A stretch of 20,125 nucleotides of DNA, taken from JBEKYD01 sp049509915 (GTDB lineage Bacteria > Acidobacteriota > Terriglobia > Bryobacterales > Bryobacteraceae). Where the stretch lies: NCBI GenBank assembly GCA_049509915.1, contig JBEKZL010000193.1, positions 1-20,125 on the forward strand, in the 5' to 3' direction. Positions within the stretch are counted from its first letter, which is position 1, and every line of letters starts with the position of its first letter. Made by a program: the position numbers and the translations under genes. The notes beneath the pieces were generated by a model. The model searched no databases, was not told where the DNA came from, and saw nothing but the letters and a program-made list of their open reading frames with translations. Shown one piece after another: positions 1 to 8,650 of the stretch.

Positions 1-1101
1 CCGGCTGGAGGCTTGGCTGGACGAACGCTCGCGCAGGTTATGGGCGGCCGCGGAAAGCGCAGCCCACGGACGCGGCGGCATATCGCTGGTGGCTCGTGCC
101 AGCGGCGTTTCCAGGCGAGCCATCGCGGTGGGTTTGGCGGAATTGAAGAAAAAGCCGCCTCGCTTGTCGCGGGCACGTCTGCCGATTCGGAAAAAGGGTG
201 GCGGTCGGAAGAAGGCCGCACTCAAGGATCCGCAACTGTTGTTCGATCTGGAAAAGCTGCTGGAGCCAGCGACGCGAGGAGATCCTCAGTCGCCCTTGCG
301 TTGGACCTGCAAGAGCGTGCGGAATCTCGCCGACGAACTGCAGGCACGGGGACACAAAGTGAGCCATGTACTGGTTGCGGAGCTGCTGCATGAGCAGAAA
401 TACAGCCTGCAAGCGAACCACAAGACGAAAGAGGGCTCCTCGCATCCGGAGCGCAATGCACAGTTTGAATACATCAATGCGAAGGCGTTGGAATTCCTGC
501 ATAGCGGCCAGCCAGCAATTTCCGTAGACACAAAAAAGAAGGAACAGGTAGGGGACTACAAGAATGGGGGCCGCGAATGGCGGCCGAAGGGTCAGCCCGA
601 AAGCGTCCAGGTGCATGATTTTGGGAAGCAGAAAGATGTTCCCTATGGAGTTTACGATCTGGGGCAGAATGCAGGCTGGGTCAGCGTCGGAACAGATCAC
701 GACACCTCCGCGTTCGCCGTCGAGAGCATTCGACGATGGTGGAACATGATGGGCCGAGAGGCATACCCCAAGGCCAGTCAGCTACTGATTACAGCCGACA
801 GCGGAGGCAGCAACGGAGCCCGAGTGCGGTTGTGGAAACTGGAGTTGCAGAAACTGGCCGACGAAGCCGGCCTGCAGATCTCGGTTTGCCACTTCCCGCC
901 GGGGACCAGCAAATGGAACCAGATCGAACATCGTCTGTTCTCCTTCATCACGAAGAACTGGCGCGGCAAACCGCTGGTGAGCCATGAAGTCATCGTCAAC
1001 CTGATCGCTGCTACCACTACCAAAGCCGGCCTTCGCGTTCAAAGCCGGTTGGACACAGGCACGTACCCGAAAGGTACTACACGATCACGCCTTGCTCATA
1101 A
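1..1101 (+). mobile_element. Right-hand part of an ISAzo13-type insertion sequence
   Basis: The left end of the element lies before the window. The element is recognised only by its transposase. The last family-like codons end at a TAA at 1099-1101. I could not identify a terminal inverted repeat in the bases that follow, so the true right boundary is uncertain and may lie somewhat beyond 1101. Confidence 0.5.
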
Positions 1102-1204
1102 ATGCTACATTTATTGTCTTACACTCACTAAGTCGCGGTTTGGCGTCCGCCCGACCGAAGCCGCGCTTGTCCCCGGAGGCAGGGCGGCAACGGAAGCGGG
1201 TTAA
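2..1204 (+). pseudogene. ISAzo13-family transposase, 5' end outside window, 3' end broken
   Basis: The frame is open from the first bases of the window (RLEAWLDERSRRLWAAAES, then GGISLVARASGVSRRAI), which is the usual start region of ISAzo13 transposases, so the gene begins upstream; a GTG at 89 is only an internal codon. A DDE-type catalytic triad is visible: Asp in SVDTKKKE (codon at 527), Asp in TADSGGSN (797) and Glu in WNQIEHR (926). After GTYPKG (about 1073) the frame runs into 40 unrelated residues to a stop at 1204. A different frame from 1075 reads YYTITPCS then TAA at 1101, which resembles the normal WNYTI.P tail of the family. This suggests an out-of-frame internal loss of roughly 20 codons just before the end. 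Family and triad are seen; the deletion is inferred from remembered family sequence. Confidence 0.85.
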
Positions 1205-1345
1205 AGCCTGCTGTCGCGGGGACTGTCGGGTATTTTGCCCGCTGGCCGCGAGAAACTAAACGCCGGAGAACCAGTGAGATCGCAGCCCGCCAGATATCGT
1301 GCTAAACTGATGCGGAAATCCGGAATGTCCGGGAAAGGGAAGGCC

Positions 1346-2416
1346 ATGAGAATCCTTAAGGTGGGTTTGCTTTTGACGTTTCTCGTTTCCGCCCTCGCGG
1401 CCGCCAATAGCCTCGACGTATATACAGTTGACGTCGAGGGAGGGAAGTGTCTTCTGGTCGTTTCTCCTTCCGGAGAATCGCTGCTGATCGATGTCGGCTG
1501 GCCGGCGTTTAATGGCCGGCAGGCATCGGTGGATCGAGTCCTGGACGCTGTCAAGGCCGCCGGTCTCAAGCGGATCGACTACCTGTTGATCTCGCATTTC
1601 GATATCGACCACATTGGAGACGTCCCGGCGCTGGTAGCCAGGTTCCCCGTCGGGCACATCTACGATCACGGCGACATTCAGTTTTCAACTGCCATCACCG
1701 ATGAAAAGTACACGAGAGGTTTGGATTCTCAGCGGGAGCGGTTTAGAGCCTACGACACGGTTCGTCAGAAGGTTGGCCACACGGTAGTTAAGCCGGGCGA
1801 CAAAATCCCGCTCAAGGGCGTGGATGTGGAGGTGGTGACGGCGGCGGGGAAGTTCATCCAGAAGCCGCTCCAGGGCGCCGGCGCGCCAAATCCGCTGTGC
1901 TCGACTTACCCCCAGCAGGCCGTGATTGAGAGAGATGTGGAAGATAACCTCTCGGTCGGTGTGCTGTTCACCATGGGAAAGTTCCGCATGCTAGACTTGG
2001 CAGACCTGGAAGCGCACTACAGTCGCAATTTGGTTTGCCCCAACAACTTGCTGGGGGCGGTGGACGTGTATCAGGTGAACGTGCACGGCCAGTTCAAGGG
2101 GATCGCGCCGGAGTTGATCGGAGCGGTGCATCCGCGAGTGGCCATCGTGGGCAATGGCGCGAGGAAAGGCGCCGATCCGCAAACCTGGCCGATCCTGCGC
2201 GCTACGCCCGGTCTGGAAGACATCTGGCAGGTTCACTATTCGGCCAACGGGACCAAAGATACGAACCCGCCGGACGGTTTCATTGCCAATCTGGAAACGG
2301 CCGACGAGTATCGATCGATCAAACTGTCGGCGGAATCGAATGGGACCTTCACGGTGACCAATTCGAGGAATGGTTTCAGCAAGACCTATAGGCCCTTAAT
2401 CGGCGGATCGAAGTAG
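1346..2416 (+). CDS. Exported ComEC-like metallo-beta-lactamase-fold protein
   Basis: A 356-residue protein with a Sec signal peptide (MRILKVGLLLTFLVSALAAA, cleavage near residue 20) followed by a metallo-beta-lactamase fold of the kind found in the C-terminal part of ComEC: VYTVDVEGGKCLLV, then LLIDVGWP, then SHFDIDHIGD with metal-ligand pattern H84-x-D86-x-D88-H89. The later ComEC-type HHGS position is represented by DVYQVNVHGQ. The substrate is unknown; ComEC-like domains are nuclease-related, but stand-alone exported forms are uncharacterised. The ATG at 1346 was chosen over an earlier in-frame codon at 1235 because it starts exactly at the signal peptide and has AGGGAAGG just upstream. 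The next gene follows 29 bases later on the same strand, so co-transcription is likely. Confidence 0.8.
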   Translation: MRILKVGLLLTFLVSALAAANSLDVYTVDVEGGKCLLVVSPSGESLLIDVGWPAFNGRQASVDRVLDAVKAAGLKRIDYLLISHFDIDHIGDVPALVARFPVGHIYDHGDIQFSTAITDEKYTRGLDSQRERFRAYDTVRQKVGHTVVKPGDKIPLKGVDVEVVTAAGKFIQKPLQGAGAPNPLCSTYPQQAVIERDVEDNLSVGVLFTMGKFRMLDLADLEAHYSRNLVCPNNLLGAVDVYQVNVHGQFKGIAPELIGAVHPRVAIVGNGARKGADPQTWPILRATPGLEDIWQVHYSANGTKDTNPPDGFIANLETADEYRSIKLSAESNGTFTVTNSRNGFSKTYRPLIGGSK

Positions 2417-2445
2417 CGTACCGCCAAGAGAGTGAGGTGACCACA

Positions 2446-3606
2446 ATGTGCCGGCACCGTTCCACGCTAGCGCTCGTGTCAAACGGCCCGTGGCTATCGG
2501 GTGTGACAATAGCCGCGATTGTTTTCATCGCGCTGATCGCGCCGGCATCCGCGCAGCAAGCGCAGGCCGCCGGGCGCGGCAGAAGCGGGGCCGTGGAGCC
2601 AATCCCGATCGTACTTACCAACGACAAGATCGAACTTACGACGCTGGCTAACGGCGGCAGCTTCTCCAAACTCCTGCTGCGCGACGGAGAGCCCCTCAGC
2701 CCCTTCGCCAGGATCGGTCACATGCTGGCGCTGGACGGTTTCGGCGCTCCGTCTCCGGAAGAGGCGGCTCTGGGCATGCCCTTTCACGGCGAAGCCGGCC
2801 GGCAGGTTTTCAAGATTGTCGGTAACCACGAATCCGGGCTGGTACACTCGGTCGTCCTCCAGACCCTGCTGCCGCTGGCGCAGGAGATATTCACGCGGAC
2901 GATCGAACTTCCGGACGGCGAGAGCGTAGTCCGCGTCACCAGTGACCTGGAAAGCCTGCTGACTGTGGACCGGCCGATTTCCTGGGCCGAGCACGCCACT
3001 CTTGGCCCTCCTTTCATGGAGAGTGGCAAAGTCGTGGTTGATATGCCGGCTACCAACTGCCGCGTCCGTCCTTATAAGCCCGGACCCATTCCCGGACACC
3101 TGGTTTATGACAAGGATTTCAAGTGGCCGATGGCACCCACCGTGGACGGGGGCCACGCCGACCTGCGGGTGATACCTACGGACCACAACTGGCTGGACCT
3201 GGCCAGTTGCCAGATGGACCCGGCCCGGCAACTGGCATTTGTGACCGCGCTGCATCTGGAAAAGCACCTGATATTCGGTTACGTGTTCCGGCGCCAGGAT
3301 TACCCCTGGTTAATGAGCTGGATGAACTTCACCGGCGACAACCGTGCGGCGCGCGGCATGGAGTTTTCGACACAGACGTTCGACGTCTCCCATCGCGAGA
3401 CGGTGGCAATGAGCCCGCTGTTCGGGATGCCGACGTTTCGGTGGCTGCCGGCCAAATCCAAAATCCAGACGCGCTTCTTGATGTTCTACGCGAGAGTGCC
3501 GGAGGGATTCACCAGGATCGACGACGCGACTTTCGAGAACGGGAAAATCACAATTCTCGACCACTCCGGGAAGAGTGTGGTGCTGGCGGCCTCGCAAGGG
3601 CTTTAG
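2446..3606 (+). CDS. Exported galactose-mutarotase-fold (aldose-epimerase-like) protein
   Basis: A 386-residue protein. Residues 17-36 form a hydrophobic signal segment ending in PASA, with likely cleavage before QQAQ. The mature part has the look of the galactose mutarotase-like / DUF4432 beta-sandwich fold: IELTTLANGGSFSKLLL at the start, R-x-IELPDGESVVRVTSDLES in the middle, and SWAEHATLGPPF with His183 in the place where these folds carry a sugar-binding or catalytic histidine. Whether it is a true mutarotase or a glycan-binding relative cannot be told. An in-frame GTG at 2437 exists, but AGTGAGG lies at ideal spacing before ATG 2446, so that start is preferred. It sits between a secreted MBL-fold protein and a GH92 mannosidase, consistent with extracytoplasmic carbohydrate work. 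Confidence 0.6.
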   Translation: MCRHRSTLALVSNGPWLSGVTIAAIVFIALIAPASAQQAQAAGRGRSGAVEPIPIVLTNDKIELTTLANGGSFSKLLLRDGEPLSPFARIGHMLALDGFGAPSPEEAALGMPFHGEAGRQVFKIVGNHESGLVHSVVLQTLLPLAQEIFTRTIELPDGESVVRVTSDLESLLTVDRPISWAEHATLGPPFMESGKVVVDMPATNCRVRPYKPGPIPGHLVYDKDFKWPMAPTVDGGHADLRVIPTDHNWLDLASCQMDPARQLAFVTALHLEKHLIFGYVFRRQDYPWLMSWMNFTGDNRAARGMEFSTQTFDVSHRETVAMSPLFGMPTFRWLPAKSKIQTRFLMFYARVPEGFTRIDDATFENGKITILDHSGKSVVLAASQGL

Positions 3607-3634
3607 GTCCGATCCGGGCACACGCCTGGATGCC

Positions 3635-3654
3635 CTTCCTCCTCGCAGAGGAAG
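3635..3654 (+). terminator. Weak hairpin after the mutarotase-like gene
   Basis: Arms CTTCCTC and GAGGAAG are perfectly complementary around a 6-base loop, 28 bases after the stop at 3606. No T-run follows, so it is at best a poor intrinsic terminator. Confidence 0.25.
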
Positions 3655-3708
3655 AAGCCACACCGGTCGCCGGAGAACGAGGCGAAACCTCCATCGCCCC
3701 AATGGAGC

Positions 3709-3736
3709 TTGACGCCGAGTACGTTCACGTAATAAA
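3709..3736 (+). promoter_or_regulatory. Candidate promoter of the GH92 gene
   Basis: TTGACG at 3709-3714 and AATAAA at 3731-3736 are separated by 16 bases. This would give a leader of about 60 bases before the GH92 start. It is a pattern match only. Confidence 0.35.
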
Positions 3737-3802
3737 ACGGCGTGCTACTCTGCCAGCTGGAATCCGCATGAGAATGGCCAGCCGGAACTCGCGAGGTCCC
3801 AA

Positions 3803-6082
3803 ATGGAAAACCCTGGGCTAAATATGAGACTCGCTGCCGTATGCAGCATCATCATGGCCGCGTCCGCCGTGCCGGCTTCCCGCGCGGCGAGCCTGGCGGA
3901 TTTCGTGAATCCGCTCATCGGCACAGCCGGAGACGGTCAGACATTCCCCGCCACCGGCGTGCCCTTCGGCATGACCCAATGGACCCCGCAGACGCGCGAC
4001 GGCGAGGCGAAATGCGTGGCGCCGTACTACCAGAAGGACACGCGCATCCAGGGATTCCGCGGCAGCCATTTCCCGAGCGGCTCGTGTACGCAGGACTACG
4101 GCAGCGTGACCATCATGCCCTCCAGCGGCCCGCTGAAACTGTCGGCCGCCGAGCGGGCGTCGGTCTTCCAACGCTCCGGGGAACGCGCCAGCCCGTATCG
4201 GTACGACGTGACCCTGGACGATTTCGGCATCCAAGCCTCGCTAGCGGCCACTTCACGAGCCGCGATTCTGGAGTTTCGATATCCCGCGGCGGCCGAGGCT
4301 TGGATTCTGGTGCAGGCGAACTCCCGCCGCGGCGAGGGGCAGATCCGGATCGACGTGGAGCGGCGGGAGATTGCCGGTTGTAATCCCGTACATCGTCTTT
4401 ATGCCGGCAATGGGAAGCCGGCCGGCTTCAGCGGCTGCTTCGTCGCGCGGTTCGATCGTGCGTTCCGCAAAATGGGCGTCTGGAGCGGTTCGCGCCGCGA
4501 GGACGGCGCGGTCTTCGTGGACGGAGTGGAGGGCGCTCCCGGCGCCTATATCGGCTTTGCCACCAGGGACGGCGAAGTGCTGCGGGTGAAAGTGGGAACT
4601 TCGTTCACCGGCATCGAGCAGGCCCGGCGCAATCTCGACGCGGAGATCCCGGCTTGGAGCCTGGACGAAGTCGCGGCACGGTCGCGGAACGGTTGGGACG
4701 GCGCGCTCGCCGGGATCGAGGTGCGCGGCGCGTCGGACAGCCGCCGCCGTGTCTTTTATACCGCGCTCTATCACGCGCTTTTGCTGCCCCGCACTTTCAG
4801 CGACGCCGGTGGAACCTACCCGGGATTCGCCGGCTCGGGGCACACGGAAACGGCGCGCGGGTTCACCTACTACTGCGATTTCTCACTCTGGGACACCTTC
4901 CGGTCCGAGCACCCGTTGCTCACCATCATCGATCCCAAACGCAGTAGCGACATGGTGGAGTCGCTCGTGGCGAAGGGCCGGCAAGGCGGATGGCTGCCAA
5001 TCTTTCCCGCATGGAACAGTTACACGCAGGAGATGATTGGCGACCATGCCATTGCCGTGATCGTGGATGCATATCTAAAGGGGATTCGGGGCTTCGACGC
5101 CGAAGAAGCGTATCGGCTCATGCGGCGGAATGCCATGGAGACACCGGCCTCTGTAGAAGCGTACGCGGACGGCCGCGGACGGCGCGCGCTAGCCAGTTAC
5201 TTGAAGTACGGCTACATTCCGCTGGAAGATCCGGTTCGCGAGGCGTTTCACAAAGGCGAACAGGTTTCGCGCACGCTGGAGTATGCCTACGACGATTGGG
5301 CGCTGTCCAAAATGGCGGGAGCCCTGGGTAAGACCGCCGACGAGAAACTGTTCCTCGCGCGGGCGCGGAATTACCGCAATGTGATCGACCCTTCCACCGG
5401 CTTCGCCAGGGGACGCCACGCCGATGGCTCGTGGGACTCTCCGTTCGACCCGGCGGGAACGTACCCGTACATCACCGAGGGACTGCCGTTCCAGTACACT
5501 TTCTTTGTGCCCCAGGATATCGAGGGACTGATCGAACTGACCGGCGGCCGCGCCGCATTCATCGACAAACTCGACCGCCTGTTCAGCGAAAAGCTCTACG
5601 ATCAGGGGAACGAGCCCAGCCACCATATCGCTTACCTCTACAATTACGCCGGCGCACCCTGGAAGACCGAGCGACGGGTTCGCCAAATCATGGATGAGCT
5701 GTATCTGGACCAGGCGGCCGGGATAGCGGGAAACGACGACTGCGGCCAGATGTCCGCCTGGTACGTGATGAGCGCACTAGGCTTCTATTCGGTGGCCCCC
5801 GGTACGCCCGTTTACCAGATAGGGACGCCATTGTTCGACGAGGCGCTCATCCACGCGCCCGGCGGCAGACCGTTTACGATTCGCGCGCGCGGCGTTTCCG
5901 CCACGCGCCCTTACATTCAATCCGCCACTCTGAACGGAAAGGCCATCGCGCGTACGTGGATTTCGCATGCGGAGATCGTGGCCGGCGGCGAATTGGACTT
6001 TGTGATGGGACCAGAACCGAATGCGGCCTGGGGCAGCCGTCCCGAGGACGTGCCCCCTTCGCTTACTCCTGCGAGGGAATGA
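3803..6082 (+). CDS. GH92 family alpha-mannosidase, exported
   Basis: A 759-residue glycoside hydrolase of family 92; these are calcium-dependent inverting exo-alpha-mannosidases (1,2-, 1,3-, 1,4- or 1,6-linkages). Family landmarks run in order: VNPLIGTAGDGQTFPATGVPFGM near the N-terminus, GFRGSHFPSG, FYTALYHALLLPRTFSD, YYCDFSLWDTFRSEHPL, EGLPFQYTFFVPQD, GNEPSHH (Glu604, the expected general acid) and GNDDCGQMSAWYVMSALGFY (Asp645/Asp646, the expected base region). Length is normal. A signal peptide ends around PASRA. The ATG at 3803 has GCGAGG 6 bases upstream; an in-frame ATG at 3824 would also keep the signal peptide but has a poorer ribosome site. Linkage specificity cannot be read from sequence. 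It probably trims mannose from imported or surface glycans. Confidence 0.93.
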   Translation: MENPGLNMRLAAVCSIIMAASAVPASRAASLADFVNPLIGTAGDGQTFPATGVPFGMTQWTPQTRDGEAKCVAPYYQKDTRIQGFRGSHFPSGSCTQDYGSVTIMPSSGPLKLSAAERASVFQRSGERASPYRYDVTLDDFGIQASLAATSRAAILEFRYPAAAEAWILVQANSRRGEGQIRIDVERREIAGCNPVHRLYAGNGKPAGFSGCFVARFDRAFRKMGVWSGSRREDGAVFVDGVEGAPGAYIGFATRDGEVLRVKVGTSFTGIEQARRNLDAEIPAWSLDEVAARSRNGWDGALAGIEVRGASDSRRRVFYTALYHALLLPRTFSDAGGTYPGFAGSGHTETARGFTYYCDFSLWDTFRSEHPLLTIIDPKRSSDMVESLVAKGRQGGWLPIFPAWNSYTQEMIGDHAIAVIVDAYLKGIRGFDAEEAYRLMRRNAMETPASVEAYADGRGRRALASYLKYGYIPLEDPVREAFHKGEQVSRTLEYAYDDWALSKMAGALGKTADEKLFLARARNYRNVIDPSTGFARGRHADGSWDSPFDPAGTYPYITEGLPFQYTFFVPQDIEGLIELTGGRAAFIDKLDRLFSEKLYDQGNEPSHHIAYLYNYAGAPWKTERRVRQIMDELYLDQAAGIAGNDDCGQMSAWYVMSALGFYSVAPGTPVYQIGTPLFDEALIHAPGGRPFTIRARGVSATRPYIQSATLNGKAIARTWISHAEIVAGGELDFVMGPEPNAAWGSRPEDVPPSLTPARE

Positions 6083-6399
6083 AGCGCCGCCGGCATCCTC
6101 CCGTTCGCGGAGTAATCCAAGTTCGGGCGGCTTGCCGAAGGTCCGGGTGTTGCCGCGCTCAGTACTCGGTTTCGCAACATCCTGCGACCGCTCCCCCAAC
6201 GGTTCCGGCTCGAATACGTTACCGAACTTCCGAAACGGCACTCTCAATTGCCTTGCACGGCCAGGTATCCGCCGGCGTGCTCTAGGTTCCGTGGAGGGAG
6301 AGAACTACACGAGGCACACCTTCAAATTGTCGCCGGGGCGCAGAGCCGGGGTGCGGAGGATCCGCCCGCCGGACAAACGCTTTACAATTGATAAGATCC
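6083..6399 (+). other. Gene-free stretch between GH92 and FHA-GAF-PP2C genes
   Basis: About 317 bases with no convincing gene. It contains an inverted pair AAGTTCGG (6119-6126) and CCGAACTT (6222-6229) and a smaller inner pair TGTTGC / GCAACA, so this part may be a folded intergenic repeat unit. Just before the next start there is TACAAT at 6383-6388, a good -10 match without a clear -35. No terminator with a T-run was found. Confidence 0.4.
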
Positions 6400-8034
6400 A
6401 TGGCTCGTGAATTGTTGATCCAAACGCCCGACGGGCAGACGAAGACATTTGAGCTGGGAGGCGCGCCGGTTACTGTCGGGCGGTCCAGCAACGTGGAATT
6501 ATCCTTCATCGATGACGCCGGGTTGTCACGGCAACATTTTATGTTCGAGCCGGAGGGCGCGGATTGGACGGTTCGCGACCTGGGCAGCAAGAACGGCACC
6601 TATGTCAACAACATTCCGCTGAAGGCGCGGCTGGTGCTGCAGCCGGGCGACCGGATCACGGCGGGGCACCTGACCATCCTCTACGACGGGGGCGCCCGCC
6701 GCCCCGATATGGGGGTGGTAGTGTTCGAAGGCGGGGAGCAGGATTCAGGGACCACTTCGACCTTATTGACCACCCTCGAAGGCGCCATTTCCAATTCCAC
6801 CATGTTGGCGGAAAGAGGAGGGCGGGGGGCTCTTTCGCCGGTCCAGGCGCTGATCCGCGCCGGGCAGGAGCTATCGCAGAACCGGCCTCTGGCGGAACTG
6901 TTTCCGGTGATTCTGGATCTGGCCATTCAGGCGGTGAACGCGCAGCGCGGCGTGGTGATGCTGCTCGAGGGCGACCGGTTGGTCGCCAAGGCGCACAAGG
7001 GCGAGGGCTTCCGCATCTCGACGGCGGTGCGCGACCGGGTGCTCAACCAAAAGGCTTCGGTGCTGGTACGCGACGCGCAGCTCGACGAGGCGTTCAAGGC
7101 CCGTCTCAGCATCGTGGAGCAGCGGGTGCACACCATGATGGCGGTGCCGCTCGAAACCAAGGACCGCATCATTGGGCTGATCTATGTGGATTCGCCGTTC
7201 GTGCTGCGCGAATTCACCAAAGACGATTTGAGCCTGCTGGCGGTGATGGCGAACGTGGCCGCCATCCGCATCGAGAACGCGCGCCTGGCGGAAATCGAGG
7301 AAGCCGACCGCATTTTCCAGCGCGACCTTTCTCAAGCCGCCGAGATTCAAAAATCCATGCTGCCGGCGGGAGCGCCCTCAGTGGCCGGGCTCGACCTGGC
7401 CGGCTACAATGCCGCCTGCCGCACGGTGGGCGGCGATTACTACGATTTCTTCCCCTACGGCGACGAGCGGGTGGGGCTGGCGCTGGGCGACGTTTCAGGC
7501 AAGGGCATGCCGGCGTCGCTGCTCATGATGGCGCTGCACGCGCGGGTGGAAGTGCTGGCGGCCGAACCGGGCAACCTGGGCGGCTTCATGACCCGGCTCA
7601 ACAAGGCCACCTGCGCCAATTGCCCATCCAATCGCTTCATCACTTTCTTTTTCAGCGTGCTCGACCCATCGGGCGCGCTGCTGCACGTTAACGCGGGGCA
7701 CAATCCGCCGGTGCTGATGAGGGCCACGGGAGACTGGCAGATGCTCGAAGGCGGCGGCCCTCCGCTGGGAATTCTGAAGATCGCGCCCTACAGTGAACAG
7801 CGCGGCGCGCTCGCGCCGGGCGACATGCTGGTGATCTACAGCGACGGCGTTACCGAAGCCAACAACGGCAACCTGGATGAATTCGGCGAGGAGCGCCTGG
7901 TCCGGGTGCTGCGCGAGAATCGCCATAAGGCGGCCGGCGAGATCGTGCGGGCGGTAACCGAAGCGGTAGCCGAGTTCGCGGCCGGCGCGCCACCGGCCGA
8001 CGACCTCACCCTGCTGGTTGCGAAGAGATTATGA
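6400..8034 (+). CDS. FHA-GAF-PP2C (SpoIIE-type) serine/threonine phosphatase
   Basis: A 544-residue cytosolic signalling protein with three domains. FHA, about residues 1-95, has the phosphothreonine-binding signature G27-R28-S29, S43-R44-x-H46 and N65-G66. GAF, about 150-300, is a small-ligand sensor with AVPLETKDRIIGLIYVD. The PP2C/SpoIIE phosphatase, about 325-544, has metal-ligand motifs GGDYYDFF, GDVSGKGMPASLLM (Asp364), YSDGVTEA (Asp482) and DDLTLLV (Asp534/535), so it should be active. A short coiled linker EEADRIFQRDLSQAAEIQKSML joins GAF to phosphatase, as in RsbU-like proteins. No anti-sigma kinase or antagonist gene is nearby, so the target is unknown. ATG 6400 has no obvious ribosome site and lies only 12 bases after a TACAAT box; a TTG at 6388 is also in frame. 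The stop overlaps the next start by 4 bases. Confidence 0.92.
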   Translation: MARELLIQTPDGQTKTFELGGAPVTVGRSSNVELSFIDDAGLSRQHFMFEPEGADWTVRDLGSKNGTYVNNIPLKARLVLQPGDRITAGHLTILYDGGARRPDMGVVVFEGGEQDSGTTSTLLTTLEGAISNSTMLAERGGRGALSPVQALIRAGQELSQNRPLAELFPVILDLAIQAVNAQRGVVMLLEGDRLVAKAHKGEGFRISTAVRDRVLNQKASVLVRDAQLDEAFKARLSIVEQRVHTMMAVPLETKDRIIGLIYVDSPFVLREFTKDDLSLLAVMANVAAIRIENARLAEIEEADRIFQRDLSQAAEIQKSMLPAGAPSVAGLDLAGYNAACRTVGGDYYDFFPYGDERVGLALGDVSGKGMPASLLMMALHARVEVLAAEPGNLGGFMTRLNKATCANCPSNRFITFFFSVLDPSGALLHVNAGHNPPVLMRATGDWQMLEGGGPPLGILKIAPYSEQRGALAPGDMLVIYSDGVTEANNGNLDEFGEERLVRVLRENRHKAAGEIVRAVTEAVAEFAAGAPPADDLTLLVAKRL

Positions 8035-8558
8035 AACCCGCGCAGCCGATCGTCACCGACCTGGTACAGATCCGGCAACTCGGGGAGAAGAAGACGGACG
8101 AGAATTTCCGTTTCCGCAGTTTCATGAAATCGCGCGATCACTCCGACCGCATCCTGCGGCGCATCGCCGAGGGAATTCAGGATCAGATCGACTGCACCCG
8201 GTGCGCCAACTGCTGCAAGACCTCCACCACCGAGATCAGTGAGCGCGATATCGAGAGATTGTCACGGCACCTGCGCGTCAGCCGCGAAGACTTTCTGCGC
8301 GACTACACCATGCCGGACGACGAAGGCACGCTTTCGCTGAAGTTCAACGAAGCCGAAGGCGGCTGCGTGTTTCTTGACGGTAACCTGTGCACCGTCTACG
8401 AAGCGAGGCCGGACATCTGCCAGCGCTACCCGCACACGGTGCGGGGCAGCGGGTCGATTGCGAGCCGCATGTGGCAGTTCGTGGACCGGGCTTCGGTCTG
8501 CCCGATCGTTTATAACTCGCTCGAGGCGTTCAAGGAGCACATGCGGTTCCGAAGGTGA
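8031..8558 (+). CDS. YkgJ-family cysteine-cluster protein
   Basis: A 175-residue protein with the YkgJ / zinc- or iron-chelate-binding signature: C55-x2-C58-x2-C61-C62, followed by C112-x7-C120-x9-C130 in GGCVFLDGNLCTVYEARPDIC. The family binds a metal (proposed Fe-S or Zn); its biochemical role is not established. The ATG overlaps the phosphatase stop in an ATGA, so the two are translationally coupled and probably used together. There is no signal peptide or membrane segment, so it should be cytosolic. Length is normal for a single-domain member. No downstream partner exists; the next 90 bases hold no gene. Confidence 0.85.
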   Translation: MKPAQPIVTDLVQIRQLGEKKTDENFRFRSFMKSRDHSDRILRRIAEGIQDQIDCTRCANCCKTSTTEISERDIERLSRHLRVSREDFLRDYTMPDDEGTLSLKFNEAEGGCVFLDGNLCTVYEARPDICQRYPHTVRGSGSIASRMWQFVDRASVCPIVYNSLEAFKEHMRFRR

Positions 8559-8650
8559 AGGGGAGCCGCGGGTTGCTCTGTCGCTTGATTATCGGAAGCG
8601 CGCCCGCTTGACGTTAGGGTCTCTGAGTGGAGCCGCGCCTACTCTGCCGC

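Noticed and set aside
1235..1345. Upstream in-frame start for the MBL-fold protein
   Set aside because: It would bury the signal peptide 37 residues inside; the ATG at 1346 with AGGGAAGG upstream is much better.
2494..3267. Open frame of 257 codons on the - strand
   Set aside because: It is antisense to the mutarotase-like gene, has no signal, motif or ribosome site, and has the Arg/Gly/Gln-rich look of a GC-rich shadow frame.
5777..6247. - strand open frame reading FRKFGNVFEPEPLGERSQDV
   Set aside because: Mostly antisense to GH92; the rest lies in a gene-free stretch containing inverted repeats. It is more likely non-coding intergenic sequence than a protein.
6564..7691. Open frame of 375 codons on the + strand
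   Set aside because: It lies wholly inside the phosphatase gene in another frame and is extremely Arg/Gly/Ala-rich with no domain; the FHA-GAF-PP2C frame is clearly the real one.
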